The notes under the pieces were generated by a model. The model worked only from the letters and a program-made list of their open reading frames with translations, was not told the origin of the DNA and searched no databases. From JANYHH01 sp965249745 (GTDB taxonomy: Bacteria; Deinococcota; Deinococci; Deinococcales; JAAFIG01), in NCBI GenBank assembly GCA_965249745.1, contig OZ252252.1, positions 806,001-870,000 of the forward strand: a DNA stretch of 64,000 bases, read 5' to 3'. Of the stretch, positions 23,967 to 32,495 are shown in pieces. The position numbers and the translations under genes were made by a program. The first letter of the stretch is position 1. Each line of letters starts with the position of its first letter.

Positions 23967-24307
23967 GGTTTCCTCGAGTACTCGGCGGGCGCGAAAACAA
24001 CGATCACCTTCAGCGTCTCTATGATGCTGTGAAATCGGTGCGGCAGCTTGGCGGGCACAAAGATTGTATCGCCCGCGTTCGCCGGAAAATCAGTGTCACC
24101 GACGCTGATTTGAGCGCGACCTTTGAGGACAACGTAGATCTCGTCCTCGGTGTGCGGTTGTTGCAGGTCAGTGCCGCCCGCGTCCAGCGTGTACAGCCCG
24201 GCGCTCATCGTGGGGACGCGCAGAAACTCTAGATACGTCCCGCCGCTTTCCAGCCGTGCCCGCTCGAGACCGTCCAAGTTGGTGTGGGTGGTGATGGGTT
24301 CGTTCAC
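23963..24307 (-). CDS. Cupin-domain protein
   Basis: 114 residues from GTG 24307. Cupin motif 1 is LQQPHTEDEIYVVLKGRAQI and motif 2 is GDTIFVPAKLPHRF, with the metal-binding His and Glu preserved. Small cupins serve as metalloenzymes or sensors. Overlaps the EamA stop as GTGA. Substrate unknown. Confidence 0.85.
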   Translation of the reverse strand: MNEPITTHTNLDGLERARLESGGTYLEFLRVPTMSAGLYTLDAGGTDLQQPHTEDEIYVVLKGRAQISVGDTDFPANAGDTIFVPAKLPHRFHSIIETLKVIVVFAPAEYSRKP

Positions 24308-25236
24308 GGTGAGGCCTCCGCTTTCTGCGGTTCGGGGTCAATGGCTCTGTTCTGCGCCAGCGCGATCAACCCGACACCGACCAGGATAATTGGTAGCGCG
24401 ATCAGTGTTTTGGCGTCAATCTTTTCGTTCGCCAGCCACAAGCCCAATCCCAGCGCGACGACCGGATTGACGTAGGCGTAACTCGTGGCTACGGCCGGAC
24501 GCACCTGACCGAGCAGGTAATTGTAGGCGGTGTACCCGATCCACGATCCCAGCACGACCAGGTACGCGAACGCGCCCCACGCCTCGAGACTTGGCATGTT
24601 CCAGCGTTCGCCCAGGAACAGGCTGATTGGCAGCGCCAGCAGACCGCCCGCGATCATTTCCACGGCGCTCGCCATGACGCCCTTAGGCATGTCCAGGTGA
24701 CGACTGACGATGCTGCCGAGCGCCCAGAGCATCGGCGCGAGGAACTGAATGAAGATCGCCGGATTGCTCTGAAAGCTGCCCTCCAGGGTCAGCACCGCCA
24801 CGCCGACCAGTCCGACGCCCATGCCCAGCCATTCCAACACGCGCGGTCGGTTCCCCCAGAGCATGCTCCACAAGCCCGCCCAGAGCGTGGTCGTGGCAAT
24901 CACCGTGGCGCTCGTGCCGCCGGACGCGCCCCATTTCAGGGCCAGCGTTGTGAGGCCGTTCCCACCGATTACCAACAGCACCCCGACGAGGGCAGCATTC
25001 AGAAGCTGCCGTCTCGAGGGTATCGGTGCGCCTCTAGCGCGTAGAAAGAGAAACAGCAGGACGCCCGCCACGATGAAGCGCACGGCGTTCAACTGAAACG
25101 AGGCGAAACCGCCGGGTCTGACGGCCACGCTGATGCCCAAATAGGTGCTACCCCAGATCAGGTACAGTGAGATCATTGCCAGCGGAATCAACAGTCGTTC
25201 CTTGCGGGCGGGTGGGACGGTTAGGACGGGCGTCAT
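24304..25236 (-). CDS. EamA/DMT-family exporter
   Basis: 310 residues with about ten hydrophobic segments and two EamA repeats (first near 20-150, second near 165-300); IWGSTYLGISVA and SYAYVNPVVALGLG are typical. Likely a metabolite or amino-acid exporter. TAGCGT lies 6 nt upstream of ATG 25236 with TTGACA 18 bp further up on the minus strand. Divergent from an Lrp-type regulator that probably controls it, as in many amino-acid exporter loci. Confidence 0.87.
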   Translation of the reverse strand: MTPVLTVPPARKERLLIPLAMISLYLIWGSTYLGISVAVRPGGFASFQLNAVRFIVAGVLLFLFLRARGAPIPSRRQLLNAALVGVLLVIGGNGLTTLALKWGASGGTSATVIATTTLWAGLWSMLWGNRPRVLEWLGMGVGLVGVAVLTLEGSFQSNPAIFIQFLAPMLWALGSIVSRHLDMPKGVMASAVEMIAGGLLALPISLFLGERWNMPSLEAWGAFAYLVVLGSWIGYTAYNYLLGQVRPAVATSYAYVNPVVALGLGLWLANEKIDAKTLIALPIILVGVGLIALAQNRAIDPEPQKAEASP

Positions 25237-25249
25237 ACCAAGACGCTAT

Positions 25250-25285
25250 TTGACTGTAACGTGATGTGTCAATACGTGGTTTGAC
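25250..25285. promoter_or_regulatory. Probable Lrp/AsnC operator between divergent promoters
   Basis: Three half-sites alternate in orientation: TTGAC 25250-25254, GTCAA 25268-25272 and TTGAC 25281-25285, at roughly helical spacing. The middle one doubles as the -35 box of the EamA promoter on the minus strand (TTGACA). This would let the regulator at 25306 act on both genes. Confidence 0.55.
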
Positions 25286-25305
25286 GCATGTGCTAAAATC
25301 CGAAT

Positions 25306-25767
25306 ATGGTTCAATTAGACGAGACCGATCATCAGATCCTTCTGGAACTGCAACGCGACTGTCGCCAGACCTACGCAGACATCGCACATAAGGTCGGCCT
25401 CAGCGCCGCGACCGTTCACGCCCGCGTCAAAAACCTCGAGCGGCGCGGCGTGATCCAGAGTTACGGCGCTCGAGTCAATTCGACCGCGTTGGGACTGAGC
25501 ACGCTGGCGTTCATTCAGGTGCGGCTGGAAAATAACAGCAATTGCATGTTGGTCGCCCCGAACTTCATTCAGTTTCCCGAAGTCGAGGAGTGCCACAGCA
25601 TCGCTGGCGACGTGGACGTGATGCTGAAAGTTCGCACCCCGAACCCGCACGCGCTGGAACTGCTGCTCTACCGCGTCAAACAGGTTCCCGGCGTGGTCCG
25701 CACCAATACGCTGGTGACGCTCAGCACCGCCTTTGAACACCAGCCGCTCGAGCCTGGAAGTGCCTGA
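25306..25767 (+). CDS. Lrp/AsnC family transcriptional regulator
   Basis: 153 residues. N-terminal helix-turn-helix (DETDHQILLELQRDCRQTYA, GLSAATVHARVKNLERRGVI) and C-terminal RAM domain (ECHSIAGDVDVMLKVRTPN) that binds amino acids. TAAAAT (25294-25299) lies 6 nt before ATG 25306. Divergent from the exporter operon; likely senses an amino acid and controls it. Confidence 0.92.
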   Translation: MVQLDETDHQILLELQRDCRQTYADIAHKVGLSAATVHARVKNLERRGVIQSYGARVNSTALGLSTLAFIQVRLENNSNCMLVAPNFIQFPEVEECHSIAGDVDVMLKVRTPNPHALELLLYRVKQVPGVVRTNTLVTLSTAFEHQPLEPGSA

Positions 25768-25819
25768 GCCTTGGATGACAGACTCGCTCGTTTCTCTCAA
25801 AGTGCTGTCCTGAAGAAGT

Positions 25820-26080
25820 TCACTCGGTTTTGAGATCACTCAAGCCCTGACGCAAACTCTGAATCCCAGTCGTCAACGCCTCCGCCTCGGTCGCGTCAAG
25901 GTTGCCCCGCGTCTTCTGAACCAGCGCCTCGAGTAAACGCAGGGAGCGCTCGGCGGTGGCGCGGTTGCGTTCCACCCCATCGCGTTGCAACCGCCCGCTG
26001 AGGACATTGAGCTGCCCTAGGGACGCCTCGCCGGTGTGAACCAGAGTGTGGATCAGGGCGATAAAATCGATGTTGGCCAT
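25820..26080 (-). CDS. DUF1844 family protein
   Basis: 86 residues, helical and soluble (MANIDFIALIHTLVHTGEAS, LGQLNVLSG, ERSLRLLEALVQKTRGNLDA). DUF1844 proteins are small and uncharacterised, present in Deinococcus, deltaproteobacteria and others. TAGGCT (minus strand, 26087-26092) lies 6 nt before ATG 26080, so leaderless. Confidence 0.85.
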   Translation of the reverse strand: MANIDFIALIHTLVHTGEASLGQLNVLSGRLQRDGVERNRATAERSLRLLEALVQKTRGNLDATEAEALTTGIQSLRQGLSDLKTE

Positions 26081-26097
26081 GCGGGTAGCCTACCGTC

Positions 26098-26194
26098 ATT
26101 ACTGATTCGCGTTGCCCGCGCTGAAGGTTGCCTCGTGTCCCAGACAGGCTTTCAGTTCGCCTTTTGTGAAGCTGAACACGCGCGGATCAGTAAT
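26098..26194. repeat. Inverted-repeat element of ~97 bp, MITE-like or structured RNA
   Basis: ATTACTGATTCGCG at 26098-26111 pairs with CGCGGATCAGTAAT at 26181-26194 (13 of 14). Between them inner arms TTCAG and CTGAA also pair. No coding sequence. It lies between the leaderless DUF1844 gene and the promoter region of the glutamate-synthase-like gene. Confidence 0.55.
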
Positions 26195-26349
26195 AGGGGA
26201 GATGGGTTGTCGAGCTTGGGTTGTAGGGGCGTAATGAACGGCTCGAGGCTTGAAGTTGGGATGCCGCCGTTCTCGGGGATGCCATTGAACCAGGCCCGTC
26301 AGAGAATCACTCCAACCTGTATCCTCGAGTTATAGAACAGGGGGCGTGT

Positions 26350-27858
26350 ATGGTCTGGGTGTTGCTGCTGGTGGGGCTGGGTCTCGGGGCGCTGGCGGTG
26401 TCTGACTTGCGTCAGAAGAAGCACGCGGTGCTGCGAAATTTTCCGGTCGTCGGCCATTTAAGGTACTTTCTGGAGAGCATCGGGCCGGAGTTGCGTCAGT
26501 ACATCATCAGCGCCAACAACGAGGAACGCCCGTTCAACCGCGACCAGCGCTCGTGGGTGTACGCCAGCGCCAAGGGACAGAACAATTACTTCGGCTTCGG
26601 GACCGACAATGACTTGGAGCTGACGCCGAATTATCTGATTATCAAGCATTCGGCGTTTCCACTACCAGAATCGCACGACTCGAGCTACGCGATTCCCTGC
26701 GCCAAGGTAGTCGGCGCGTTTCACGGTCGCCCGAAGGCGTTTCGTCCGAGCAGTGTCGTGAATGTCTCCGGCATGAGTTTCGGGAGTCTCAGCGGTCCGG
26801 CCGTGGAAGCCTTGAACCGGGGCGTCAAGCTGGCGGGCGCGATGCAGAGCACCGGCGAGGGCGGCATTTCAAAGTATCACCGGAGCGGCGGCGATCTGGT
26901 CTGGCAGGTTGGAACCGGCTACTTCGGGTGTCGCAACCCGGATGGCAGCTTCAGCCTCGAGCGATTCTTGGAGACGGTCGCCGCCTCACAGGTCAGCATG
27001 ATCGAGATTAAGCTCTCGCAGGGCGCGAAGCCGGGTCTGGGCGGCGTGCTGCCAGGGCACAAAGTCACCGATGAGATCGCGGCGGCACGCGGCGTTCCCG
27101 CCGGTCAGGATTGTCTCAGCCCGAGCAATCACACCGCCTTTCACGATATAGACAGTCTGATCGAATTCATTGAGTTGCTGGCGGCGAAAACGGGCTTGCC
27201 GGTCGGGATCAAATCGGCCGTCGGTGATCTCGAGTTCTGGGAGACGCTGGCGGGGCAGATGAAGGCGACTGGGCGCGGACCAGACTTTGTGACGGTTGAC
27301 GGTGGCGAGGGCGGGACCGGCGCGGCTCCGCTGGCCTTCACCGATCACGTGGCGCTGCCGTTCAAGATCGGGTTCACCAGGGTTTACGGCGTGTTCGCCC
27401 GGCACGGCTTGCAGGAACAGGTGGTGTTCATCGGAAGCGGCAAGCTGGGTTTTCCAGAGGACGCGATTTTCGCTTTCGCGCTGGGGTGTGACTTGGTGAA
27501 CGTGGCGCGAGAGGCGATGCTGGCGATTGGTTGCATTCAGGCGCAGAAGTGCCACACGAATCACTGTCCGACCGGAGTGGCGACGCAGGACAAGTGGCTG
27601 ATGCGCGGCTTGGACCCGGAGGACAAAAGCGCCAGAGTCGCCAATTACCTTCAGACCTTGCGTAAGGAAATCCTGCGTCTGTCGCACGCCTGCGGCGTAC
27701 CGCACCCGGCGCTGATCTCGAGTCGCCACGTGGAGATCCTGGATGACGGCTTTGGCAGTCGGCGCTTGGAGGAGCTATTCGGGTACGAACCCGGTTGGTC
27801 GTTGCCGCATCAAGCGGATCAGGACGCGGTGACGGCGCTGATGCGGGGCAAGGCGTAA
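26350..27858 (+). CDS. FMN-binding glutamate synthase-family protein
   Basis: 502 residues: one N-terminal membrane segment (1-18), then the glutamate synthase central barrel. The FMN and active region shows SGMSFGSLSGPAVEALNRG, STGEGGISKYH, TVDGGEGGTGAAP and the cysteine set CIQAQKCHTNHCPTG that ligates a 3Fe-4S cluster. It lacks the amidotransferase domain of GltB, so it probably uses ammonia or performs another FMN reaction. ATG 26350 has an AGGGGG site. Abuts the next gene with no gap. Confidence 0.88.
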   Translation: MVWVLLLVGLGLGALAVSDLRQKKHAVLRNFPVVGHLRYFLESIGPELRQYIISANNEERPFNRDQRSWVYASAKGQNNYFGFGTDNDLELTPNYLIIKHSAFPLPESHDSSYAIPCAKVVGAFHGRPKAFRPSSVVNVSGMSFGSLSGPAVEALNRGVKLAGAMQSTGEGGISKYHRSGGDLVWQVGTGYFGCRNPDGSFSLERFLETVAASQVSMIEIKLSQGAKPGLGGVLPGHKVTDEIAAARGVPAGQDCLSPSNHTAFHDIDSLIEFIELLAAKTGLPVGIKSAVGDLEFWETLAGQMKATGRGPDFVTVDGGEGGTGAAPLAFTDHVALPFKIGFTRVYGVFARHGLQEQVVFIGSGKLGFPEDAIFAFALGCDLVNVAREAMLAIGCIQAQKCHTNHCPTGVATQDKWLMRGLDPEDKSARVANYLQTLRKEILRLSHACGVPHPALISSRHVEILDDGFGSRRLEELFGYEPGWSLPHQADQDAVTALMRGKA

Positions 27859-28902
27859 ATGCGAGTCGTGCTGGTGGGTTGCGGTGCCATGAGCGCCGAG
27901 TGGCTGCGGGTCGCGCTCACCCTGCCAGGTCTCGAGATCGTGGGACTGATGGATTTGCACTTGGCGGCGGCTGAGGCGCGGCGGGCTGAATTTAAGCTGG
28001 AACAGGCACGGGTTGGCACGAGTCTCGAGGAGATGCTGGACGCCTTGAAGCCGGATGCCCTGTTCGATGTCACCGTCCCCGAGGCGCACGAGGGGAACGC
28101 GCTGCTGGCGTTCCAGCGCGGTGTTCACGTGCTCGGGGAGAAACCGCTGGCGCACAGTTTGGCAGCAGCGAGGCGCATGGTGGGAGCGGCCAGAGACGCG
28201 AGTGTGATTCACGCGGTCGTCCAGAACCGACGCTACGACGCTAACATTCGCCGCGTGCGGCGTTTCCTTGAAAGCGGCGGGATCGGAACGCCGACGACGC
28301 TGAACGCGGACTTTTACATCGGGGCGCACTTCGGTGGCTTCCGCGACGCGATGCAGCACCCGCTCTTGCTGGACATGGCGATTCACACCTTCGATGCGGC
28401 CCGGTTGATCGCTGGGGCGAATGCGACTGCCGTCTACGCGCTCGAGTGGAACCCGACGGGTTCATGGTACGCGCACGGCGCGAGCGCTCACTGCATTTTT
28501 GAGATGAGCGACGGCAGCGTCTTCAACTACCGGGGATCGTGGTCCTCGGAGGGCTTTCCAACCGCCTGGGAAGCCGATTGGCGGATCGTCGGCACGGCCG
28601 GAACCGTGCGCTGGGACGGTAGGGATCACCCCAGCGCCAGCCTGGTTACTCGAGCCGGGCGCGGAGTACCGGGCGGCGATTTGGATGCTTTTCAGGCCGT
28701 CCTGACCGAATCTGAGTTGCCAGGGCTGGCGATTGGCGACCGCACGGGCGGACACGCTGGGGTGATCGCGGAGTTCGTGGAGGCCGTGCGCCAGGGTCGG
28801 GTACCGGAAACCGTCTCGAGCGACAATCTGAACAGCCTGGCGATGGTCTTCGCGGCGATTGAGAGTGCGGAAACCAGAACCAGACTCGAGATTCAAAGCT
28901 AG
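27859..28902 (+). CDS. Gfo/Idh/MocA family oxidoreductase
   Basis: 347 residues. N-terminal Rossmann fold MRVVLVGCGAMSAEWLRVAL, then VTVPEAHEGNALLAFQRGVH, and the family EKPLAHSLAAARRM motif with catalytic Lys near 94. The C-terminal sheet domain contains HPLLLDMAIHTFDAAR. Acts on sugars or inositols with NAD(P). Directly follows the preceding stop, so one operon; the trehalase 170 bp downstream suggests a carbohydrate context. Confidence 0.9.
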   Translation: MRVVLVGCGAMSAEWLRVALTLPGLEIVGLMDLHLAAAEARRAEFKLEQARVGTSLEEMLDALKPDALFDVTVPEAHEGNALLAFQRGVHVLGEKPLAHSLAAARRMVGAARDASVIHAVVQNRRYDANIRRVRRFLESGGIGTPTTLNADFYIGAHFGGFRDAMQHPLLLDMAIHTFDAARLIAGANATAVYALEWNPTGSWYAHGASAHCIFEMSDGSVFNYRGSWSSEGFPTAWEADWRIVGTAGTVRWDGRDHPSASLVTRAGRGVPGGDLDAFQAVLTESELPGLAIGDRTGGHAGVIAEFVEAVRQGRVPETVSSDNLNSLAMVFAAIESAETRTRLEIQS

Positions 28903-29068
28903 CTTTGTTGTGAATGCTGCCGCTCGAGGTTCGGAGCGCGGCTTTCATGTACGGACGAATCTTGGATTCGCCCTGTCGCGCCCTGCCACACCACCGGAAC
29001 GGCTCGAGCGACCTACCCCTCAGCGCTCTACAGTCGCCATACCAAAAGGCGTTAAACTCGAGACGCCC

Positions 29069-30259
29069 ATGACAGATGCCCGGTACGCGCCCGTGTTAAC
29101 GCATATTGATCGTTACTGGTCGCGTTTGTTGCGGGAAACGCCGCTCGATAGGGGGACACTGATCGGCTTGCCGCACCCGTATCTGGTCCCCAGCGAAGAC
29201 CCGATCTTCCGCGAGATGTTTTACTGGGATAGCTATTTCATCGCGCTCGGCTTGACGGGGACACCGCTCGAGGGGGTGACGGTCGGGATCGTGGAGAACT
29301 TGGCGCATCTCTTCGAGCGCTTCGGTGTGATCCCGAACGGCAGCCGGTACTACTTCCTGTCGCGCAGTCAGCCGCCGTTTTTCACGCGCTTGATGCTGCT
29401 GGGGTTTGACGTAAAGCAGCGGCGCGACGACCCGGACGCCCTCGAGTGGCTGCGGGGCATGACCCAGGTGGCGGTAGCAGAACACGAGACCGTCTGGCTG
29501 GGGACCGAACACCCGCATCATCGGCAGGTGTACCAGGGCTTGTCGCGCTACTTCGACATCAATTACCTGGATGTGCTGGCAGGTTGCGAGAGCGGCTGGG
29601 ATCACAGTACGCGCTGCGACGAGCGCTGGCTCGAGCATCTGCCGGTGGATCTGAACGCAATCCTCTACGTCCGTGAGCTGGACATTGCAGCGGCGCACCG
29701 ACTGTTAGGTCAGACTGACACGGCTCAGGGCTGGGAACGGAGCGCGGCAGCTCGAGGACAGCAGATCAACCGGCTGATGTGGGACGATCACCAGGGTTTC
29801 TACTTCGATTTCGATTTTGTGGGCGAGCGCCTCAATCCTCATCCGTCACTGGCGGGCTTCTACCCGCTGTGGGCGGGGCTGGCGTCCCCGGAGCAGGCGC
29901 ACCGGGTCGTGACGGAGTGGCTCCCGCAATTCGAGCGTTCCGGCGGTCTGCTGACCACCTTGGAGATCAAGGCAGGGCGGCAGTGGGCCGCCCCGAACGG
30001 CTGGGCCCCACTGCAATGGCTGGTCGTGGCGGGCTTGGAGCGGTACGGGTTTCAGGTGGAAGCCGCGCGGATCATGCGAGCCTGGTGCGATAACAACGCC
30101 AGCGTGTTCGTTAGTACTGGTGCGCTCTGGGAAAAGTACAACGTTGAACAGGTCGGTGCGACCGGCGAGGGCGGTTTATACGGGGCGCTGCAAGGTTTCG
30201 GTTGGACGAACGCGGTTTTCAAAGACTTCGCCCGTCGCCTCGAGGAGACGAGTTTTTAG
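29069..30259 (+). CDS. Alpha,alpha-trehalase (GH37)
   Basis: 396 residues from ATG 29069; the frame is open further upstream but homology starts here. GH37 signatures: FREMFYWDSYF (near 50), catalytic acid in ESGWDHSTR (near 180), the QWAAPNGWAPLQW signature (near 315) and the catalytic base in WEKYNV with the following GATGEGGLYGALQGFGWTNAV-type glycine-rich stretch. No signal peptide, so cytoplasmic: splits imported or stored trehalose to glucose. TAAACT lies 10 nt upstream of the start. Confidence 0.93.
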   Translation: MTDARYAPVLTHIDRYWSRLLRETPLDRGTLIGLPHPYLVPSEDPIFREMFYWDSYFIALGLTGTPLEGVTVGIVENLAHLFERFGVIPNGSRYYFLSRSQPPFFTRLMLLGFDVKQRRDDPDALEWLRGMTQVAVAEHETVWLGTEHPHHRQVYQGLSRYFDINYLDVLAGCESGWDHSTRCDERWLEHLPVDLNAILYVRELDIAAAHRLLGQTDTAQGWERSAAARGQQINRLMWDDHQGFYFDFDFVGERLNPHPSLAGFYPLWAGLASPEQAHRVVTEWLPQFERSGGLLTTLEIKAGRQWAAPNGWAPLQWLVVAGLERYGFQVEAARIMRAWCDNNASVFVSTGALWEKYNVEQVGATGEGGLYGALQGFGWTNAVFKDFARRLEETSF

Positions 30260-30272
30260 GGTTGAAATCTGC

Positions 30273-30944
30273 TCAGGCGGCACTGCTCAGCACCTCGAGA
30301 ATCTGATTGCCGTAGCGTTCCATCTGCGCGGCATCCAATGTGCCGTGCAAGTCCTCCAGACCAGTCGGGCTGAGTTGCGCTAGGCGCTCCAGTTGTTCGC
30401 CGCGCAGAATTTCTGCTTTCGGTTTGCGTTCCAGTTTGCTGAGGTTGGCGCGCCACTTCTCGAGCGCCTGACGCCTGCGCAGTACGGGATCGGCGCTGGG
30501 GGCAAGACTGGGTTTTGCAGACCGGTTTTGAGTCAAGAAGTACGCGCCCGCGCCGATTAGCACCAGGGCGATCAGCAACGCGTTCTGCGTCATGAAGATC
30601 AGTGCGGCAATCGCCGCCAGGACACTGGCCGGGTAGACCGCCCACTGGTGAACCCTAGGTTCGAGGAGCTTGATCGCGTAAAAGCCGCCCGCCAAACCCA
30701 ATAGAAAAGCGCTCCCATCGAACGGCAGCAGTGCCTCGAGCAGAATGCCTGCCGCGACGCCCGCGAGCACGCCGCCGGGAACCGCCAGCCCTGGGTTGCG
30801 GGTGCGGTTATAGGCGACCAGGAAGGCTGTGGCAATCGCGGCTACCCAAAGCCAGCCGCTGTCCCCACCGATGACCGTGGTCAGAAACCACAGCGCACCC
30901 ACCCCGATGAGTAAAAAGCCAATCTGTCGTTCTCGAGAATTCAT
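30273..30944 (-). CDS. Membrane protein with C-terminal HRDC domain
   Basis: 223 residues. Five to six hydrophobic segments in 1-140, then a cytoplasmic HRDC-like helical domain (about 155-222: RRRQALEKWRANLSKLERKP, then ILRGEQLERLAQLSPTGLED). HRDC normally helps RecQ helicases and RNase D bind nucleic acid; membrane fusions like this are seen in Deinococcus relatives. TATCTT lies 5 nt before ATG 30944. Role unknown; a nucleic-acid-sensing or tethering role is only a guess. Confidence 0.75.
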   Translation of the reverse strand: MNSRERQIGFLLIGVGALWFLTTVIGGDSGWLWVAAIATAFLVAYNRTRNPGLAVPGGVLAGVAAGILLEALLPFDGSAFLLGLAGGFYAIKLLEPRVHQWAVYPASVLAAIAALIFMTQNALLIALVLIGAGAYFLTQNRSAKPSLAPSADPVLRRRQALEKWRANLSKLERKPKAEILRGEQLERLAQLSPTGLEDLHGTLDAAQMERYGNQILEVLSSAA

Positions 30945-31336
30945 GGGTCAAGATACGCGATGAAGCTGATAGAAGTTCCCGAGTTTTGGGTTGAAGTGAG
31001 GGCGGCTAGATGACGTGTCTCGAGGGGGCGCGGGTGTTCAGGCGGGCTGAAGCCAGATGTGAAGGCGGTAGATATGAAAGCAAGAATCTCGGCTCGAGAT
31101 CTATTCTTTATTCCGTAGGTTCAAATCTCGTGGGTTCAATTGTGAACCAGCATGAGTTTGCTCGCCGTTTTTTGCCAACTTTTTCACTTCTCTTTGTGAG
31201 AATTATCATCATTGTCTTGGCAGTTCTCTCAGACTTCATTGGTGATGGGGAAGCCTTAAATTTAAGATTTTAACCTGAAGGCCAGAATTTCTCAGAGGAT
31301 TTCATGAGGATGATAGATACTTTTTCTCAGATTTTA
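30945..31336. other. Intergenic region without a supportable gene
   Basis: The left part is GC-rich, the right part (31130-31336) is AT-rich with a self-complementary CTTAAATTTAAG at 31255-31266. An 87-codon frame at 31010-31273 has no ribosome site, mixed composition and no recognisable features, so I do not call it. The AT-rich part probably holds the promoter of the structured leader that follows. Confidence 0.5.
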
Positions 31337-31548
31337 CTTAGGAGAAGTCCCTAAGCTTGCCGACATGTCACCCGGCACGGATGTCGGACTGAACTGGCGT
31401 CGGTCGCCCTCACCGACGAGGCGCTGAGGAACTGCTTCACCCACTTGGTAGACCCAATAGCCGCAGACACGCGCGCTCGCCAAGAACCTCCTCAGCCGTA
31501 CCCCGCAGCCCCATTCACGGCTCAGGGTTTTATAGGAGGCAACAAACA
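31337..31548 (+). promoter_or_regulatory. Highly structured 5' leader of the 3D-domain gene, candidate riboswitch
   Basis: Successive perfect stems: CTTAGG 31337/CCTAAG 31350; CCGACAT 31360/ATGTCGG 31381; CGTCGGT 31398/ACCGACG 31412; GCTGAGG 31423/CCTCAGC 31490 enclosing CTTGG/CCAAG. An outer pairing TTGCC 31357/GGCAA 31538 would include part of the AGGAGG ribosome site (31534-31539). The closing helix and position before a cell-wall gene recall c-di-AMP (ydaO) riboswitches, but the conserved ydaO core is not evident, so class is unknown. Confidence 0.5.
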
Positions 31549-32214
31549 ATGCGTTACCTGATCGCGTGCCTGATGGCACTCGCGTTTTTCTCGAGTGCCT
31601 CGGCACAGGATATTGAACCAGATGGAACCCTGCTCAGCCCCAGTTTGGGGTTGCCACAAAACCTGATGACCCTGCCGGTCTTCAGTCAGCCCAGCTCAAT
31701 CATAGTTGCCAAGCCCGTCGTTCCGGCCAAGGCAGCCGTCGCTACGATCAGTAAACCTGTTCCAGCCAAGAAACCTGTTACGGTCACCAAACCAGTCGCC
31801 AAACCTGTCATCAAAGTCGCCAAGCCAGCCCCGAAGCCGACCGTTCGGGTCGGGCCCAGCTACTTTCTGAAATCCACGGCCTACAACTCCCACTCGAGCC
31901 AGACCGACAGCACGCCGCACATCACCGCCACCGGGGCGCGCACCCGATTCGGGGTGATCGCCTTGTCGCGCGATATGTTGCGCCGTATCCCTTACGGTTC
32001 ACTCGTTAAAATAGAGGATATGGGTTCGTGGGGCAGTGGCCGCGGGCGCGGCACGTACAACCGGATGCTGTCCGGGGTCCAGTTTCAAGTGGAAGACACG
32101 ATGCACCCGCGCAAGGTTGGTACGGTGGACGTGTGGTTCTACAGCCGCAGTCAGGCGCTCCGCTGGGGAGCTAGACAGGTCAAGCTGACCGTCGTGCGTT
32201 ACGGACGCCGCTAA
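31549..32214 (+). CDS. Exported 3D-domain (RlpA-like) cell-wall protein
   Basis: 221 residues: signal peptide 1-20 (ending SASAQ), a Pro/Lys/Ala/Val-rich linker at about 50-100 (KPVVPAKAAVATISKPVPAK), then a 3D domain (FLKSTAYNSHSSQTD, GVIALSRDMLRRIPYGSLVK, VEDTMHPRKVGTVDVWF) with the three conserved Asp. 3D domains are double-psi barrels of peptidoglycan lytic enzymes. TATAGGAGG precedes ATG 31549. Expression is probably controlled by the structured leader. The last codons form the first copy of a 28-bp tandem triplication. Confidence 0.88.
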   Translation: MRYLIACLMALAFFSSASAQDIEPDGTLLSPSLGLPQNLMTLPVFSQPSSIIVAKPVVPAKAAVATISKPVPAKKPVTVTKPVAKPVIKVAKPAPKPTVRVGPSYFLKSTAYNSHSSQTDSTPHITATGARTRFGVIALSRDMLRRIPYGSLVKIEDMGSWGSGRGRGTYNRMLSGVQFQVEDTMHPRKVGTVDVWFYSRSQALRWGARQVKLTVVRYGRR

Positions 32215-32276
32215 CAGAACTGTGCGTTACGGACGCCGCTAGTAGAACTGTGCGTTACGGACGCTGAGGCTGAACT
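32194..32276 (+). repeat. 28-bp tandem triplication over the 3' end of the 3D-domain gene
   Basis: Copies at 32194-32221, 32222-32249 and 32250-32276, each starting GTGCGTTACGGACGC. The first includes the last codons and TAA stop of the gene; copies two and three repeat that end into the intergenic region. Copies one and two differ at two positions, the third is more divergent. Confidence 0.9.
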
Positions 32277-32334
32277 TTCGCACCGTGACTGCTCCCTTGA
32301 TCTGTCAGGCTCGAGGATCGCATCTTTGAATCAT

Positions 32335-32428
32335 ACTGATGACGGCACGCTTCGGCTAGCTCACGCTTGTGTCACAGACGCACTAATTGCCTCGAAACAT
32401 TAGGCCAACAATGCCGAACTCAGCAACT
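32335..32428 (+). repeat. ~95-bp dispersed intergenic repeat, copy B
   Basis: Starts ACTGATGACGGCACGCTTCG, contains GTGTCACAGACGCA, ATTGCCTCGAAAC and ends ATGCCGAACTCAG. Very similar to the minus-strand copy at 37462-37557. Confidence 0.8.
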
Positions 32429-32442
32429 TCTGAATTGAGAGA

Positions 32443-32467
32443 CGTGGGGCGTTCTGCCCCACGTTTT
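32443..32467 (+). terminator. Intrinsic terminator
   Basis: CGTGGGGC/GCCCCACG stem with GTTCT loop followed by TTTT. It lies just before the promoter of the permease gene and would end plus-strand transcripts from the 3D gene through repeat B. Confidence 0.8.
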
Positions 32468-32495
32468 CATGTCCGATAAACGGTAAACTTCACCT

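Noticed and set aside
31010..31273. 87-codon plus-strand frame
   Set aside because: No ribosome site, no -10 box at the right spacing, mixed composition and no recognisable protein features.
31337..31548. Calling the structured leader a c-di-AMP (ydaO) riboswitch
   Set aside because: The helix ends and location are suggestive but the invariant core sequences were not found, so only an unclassified leader is reported.
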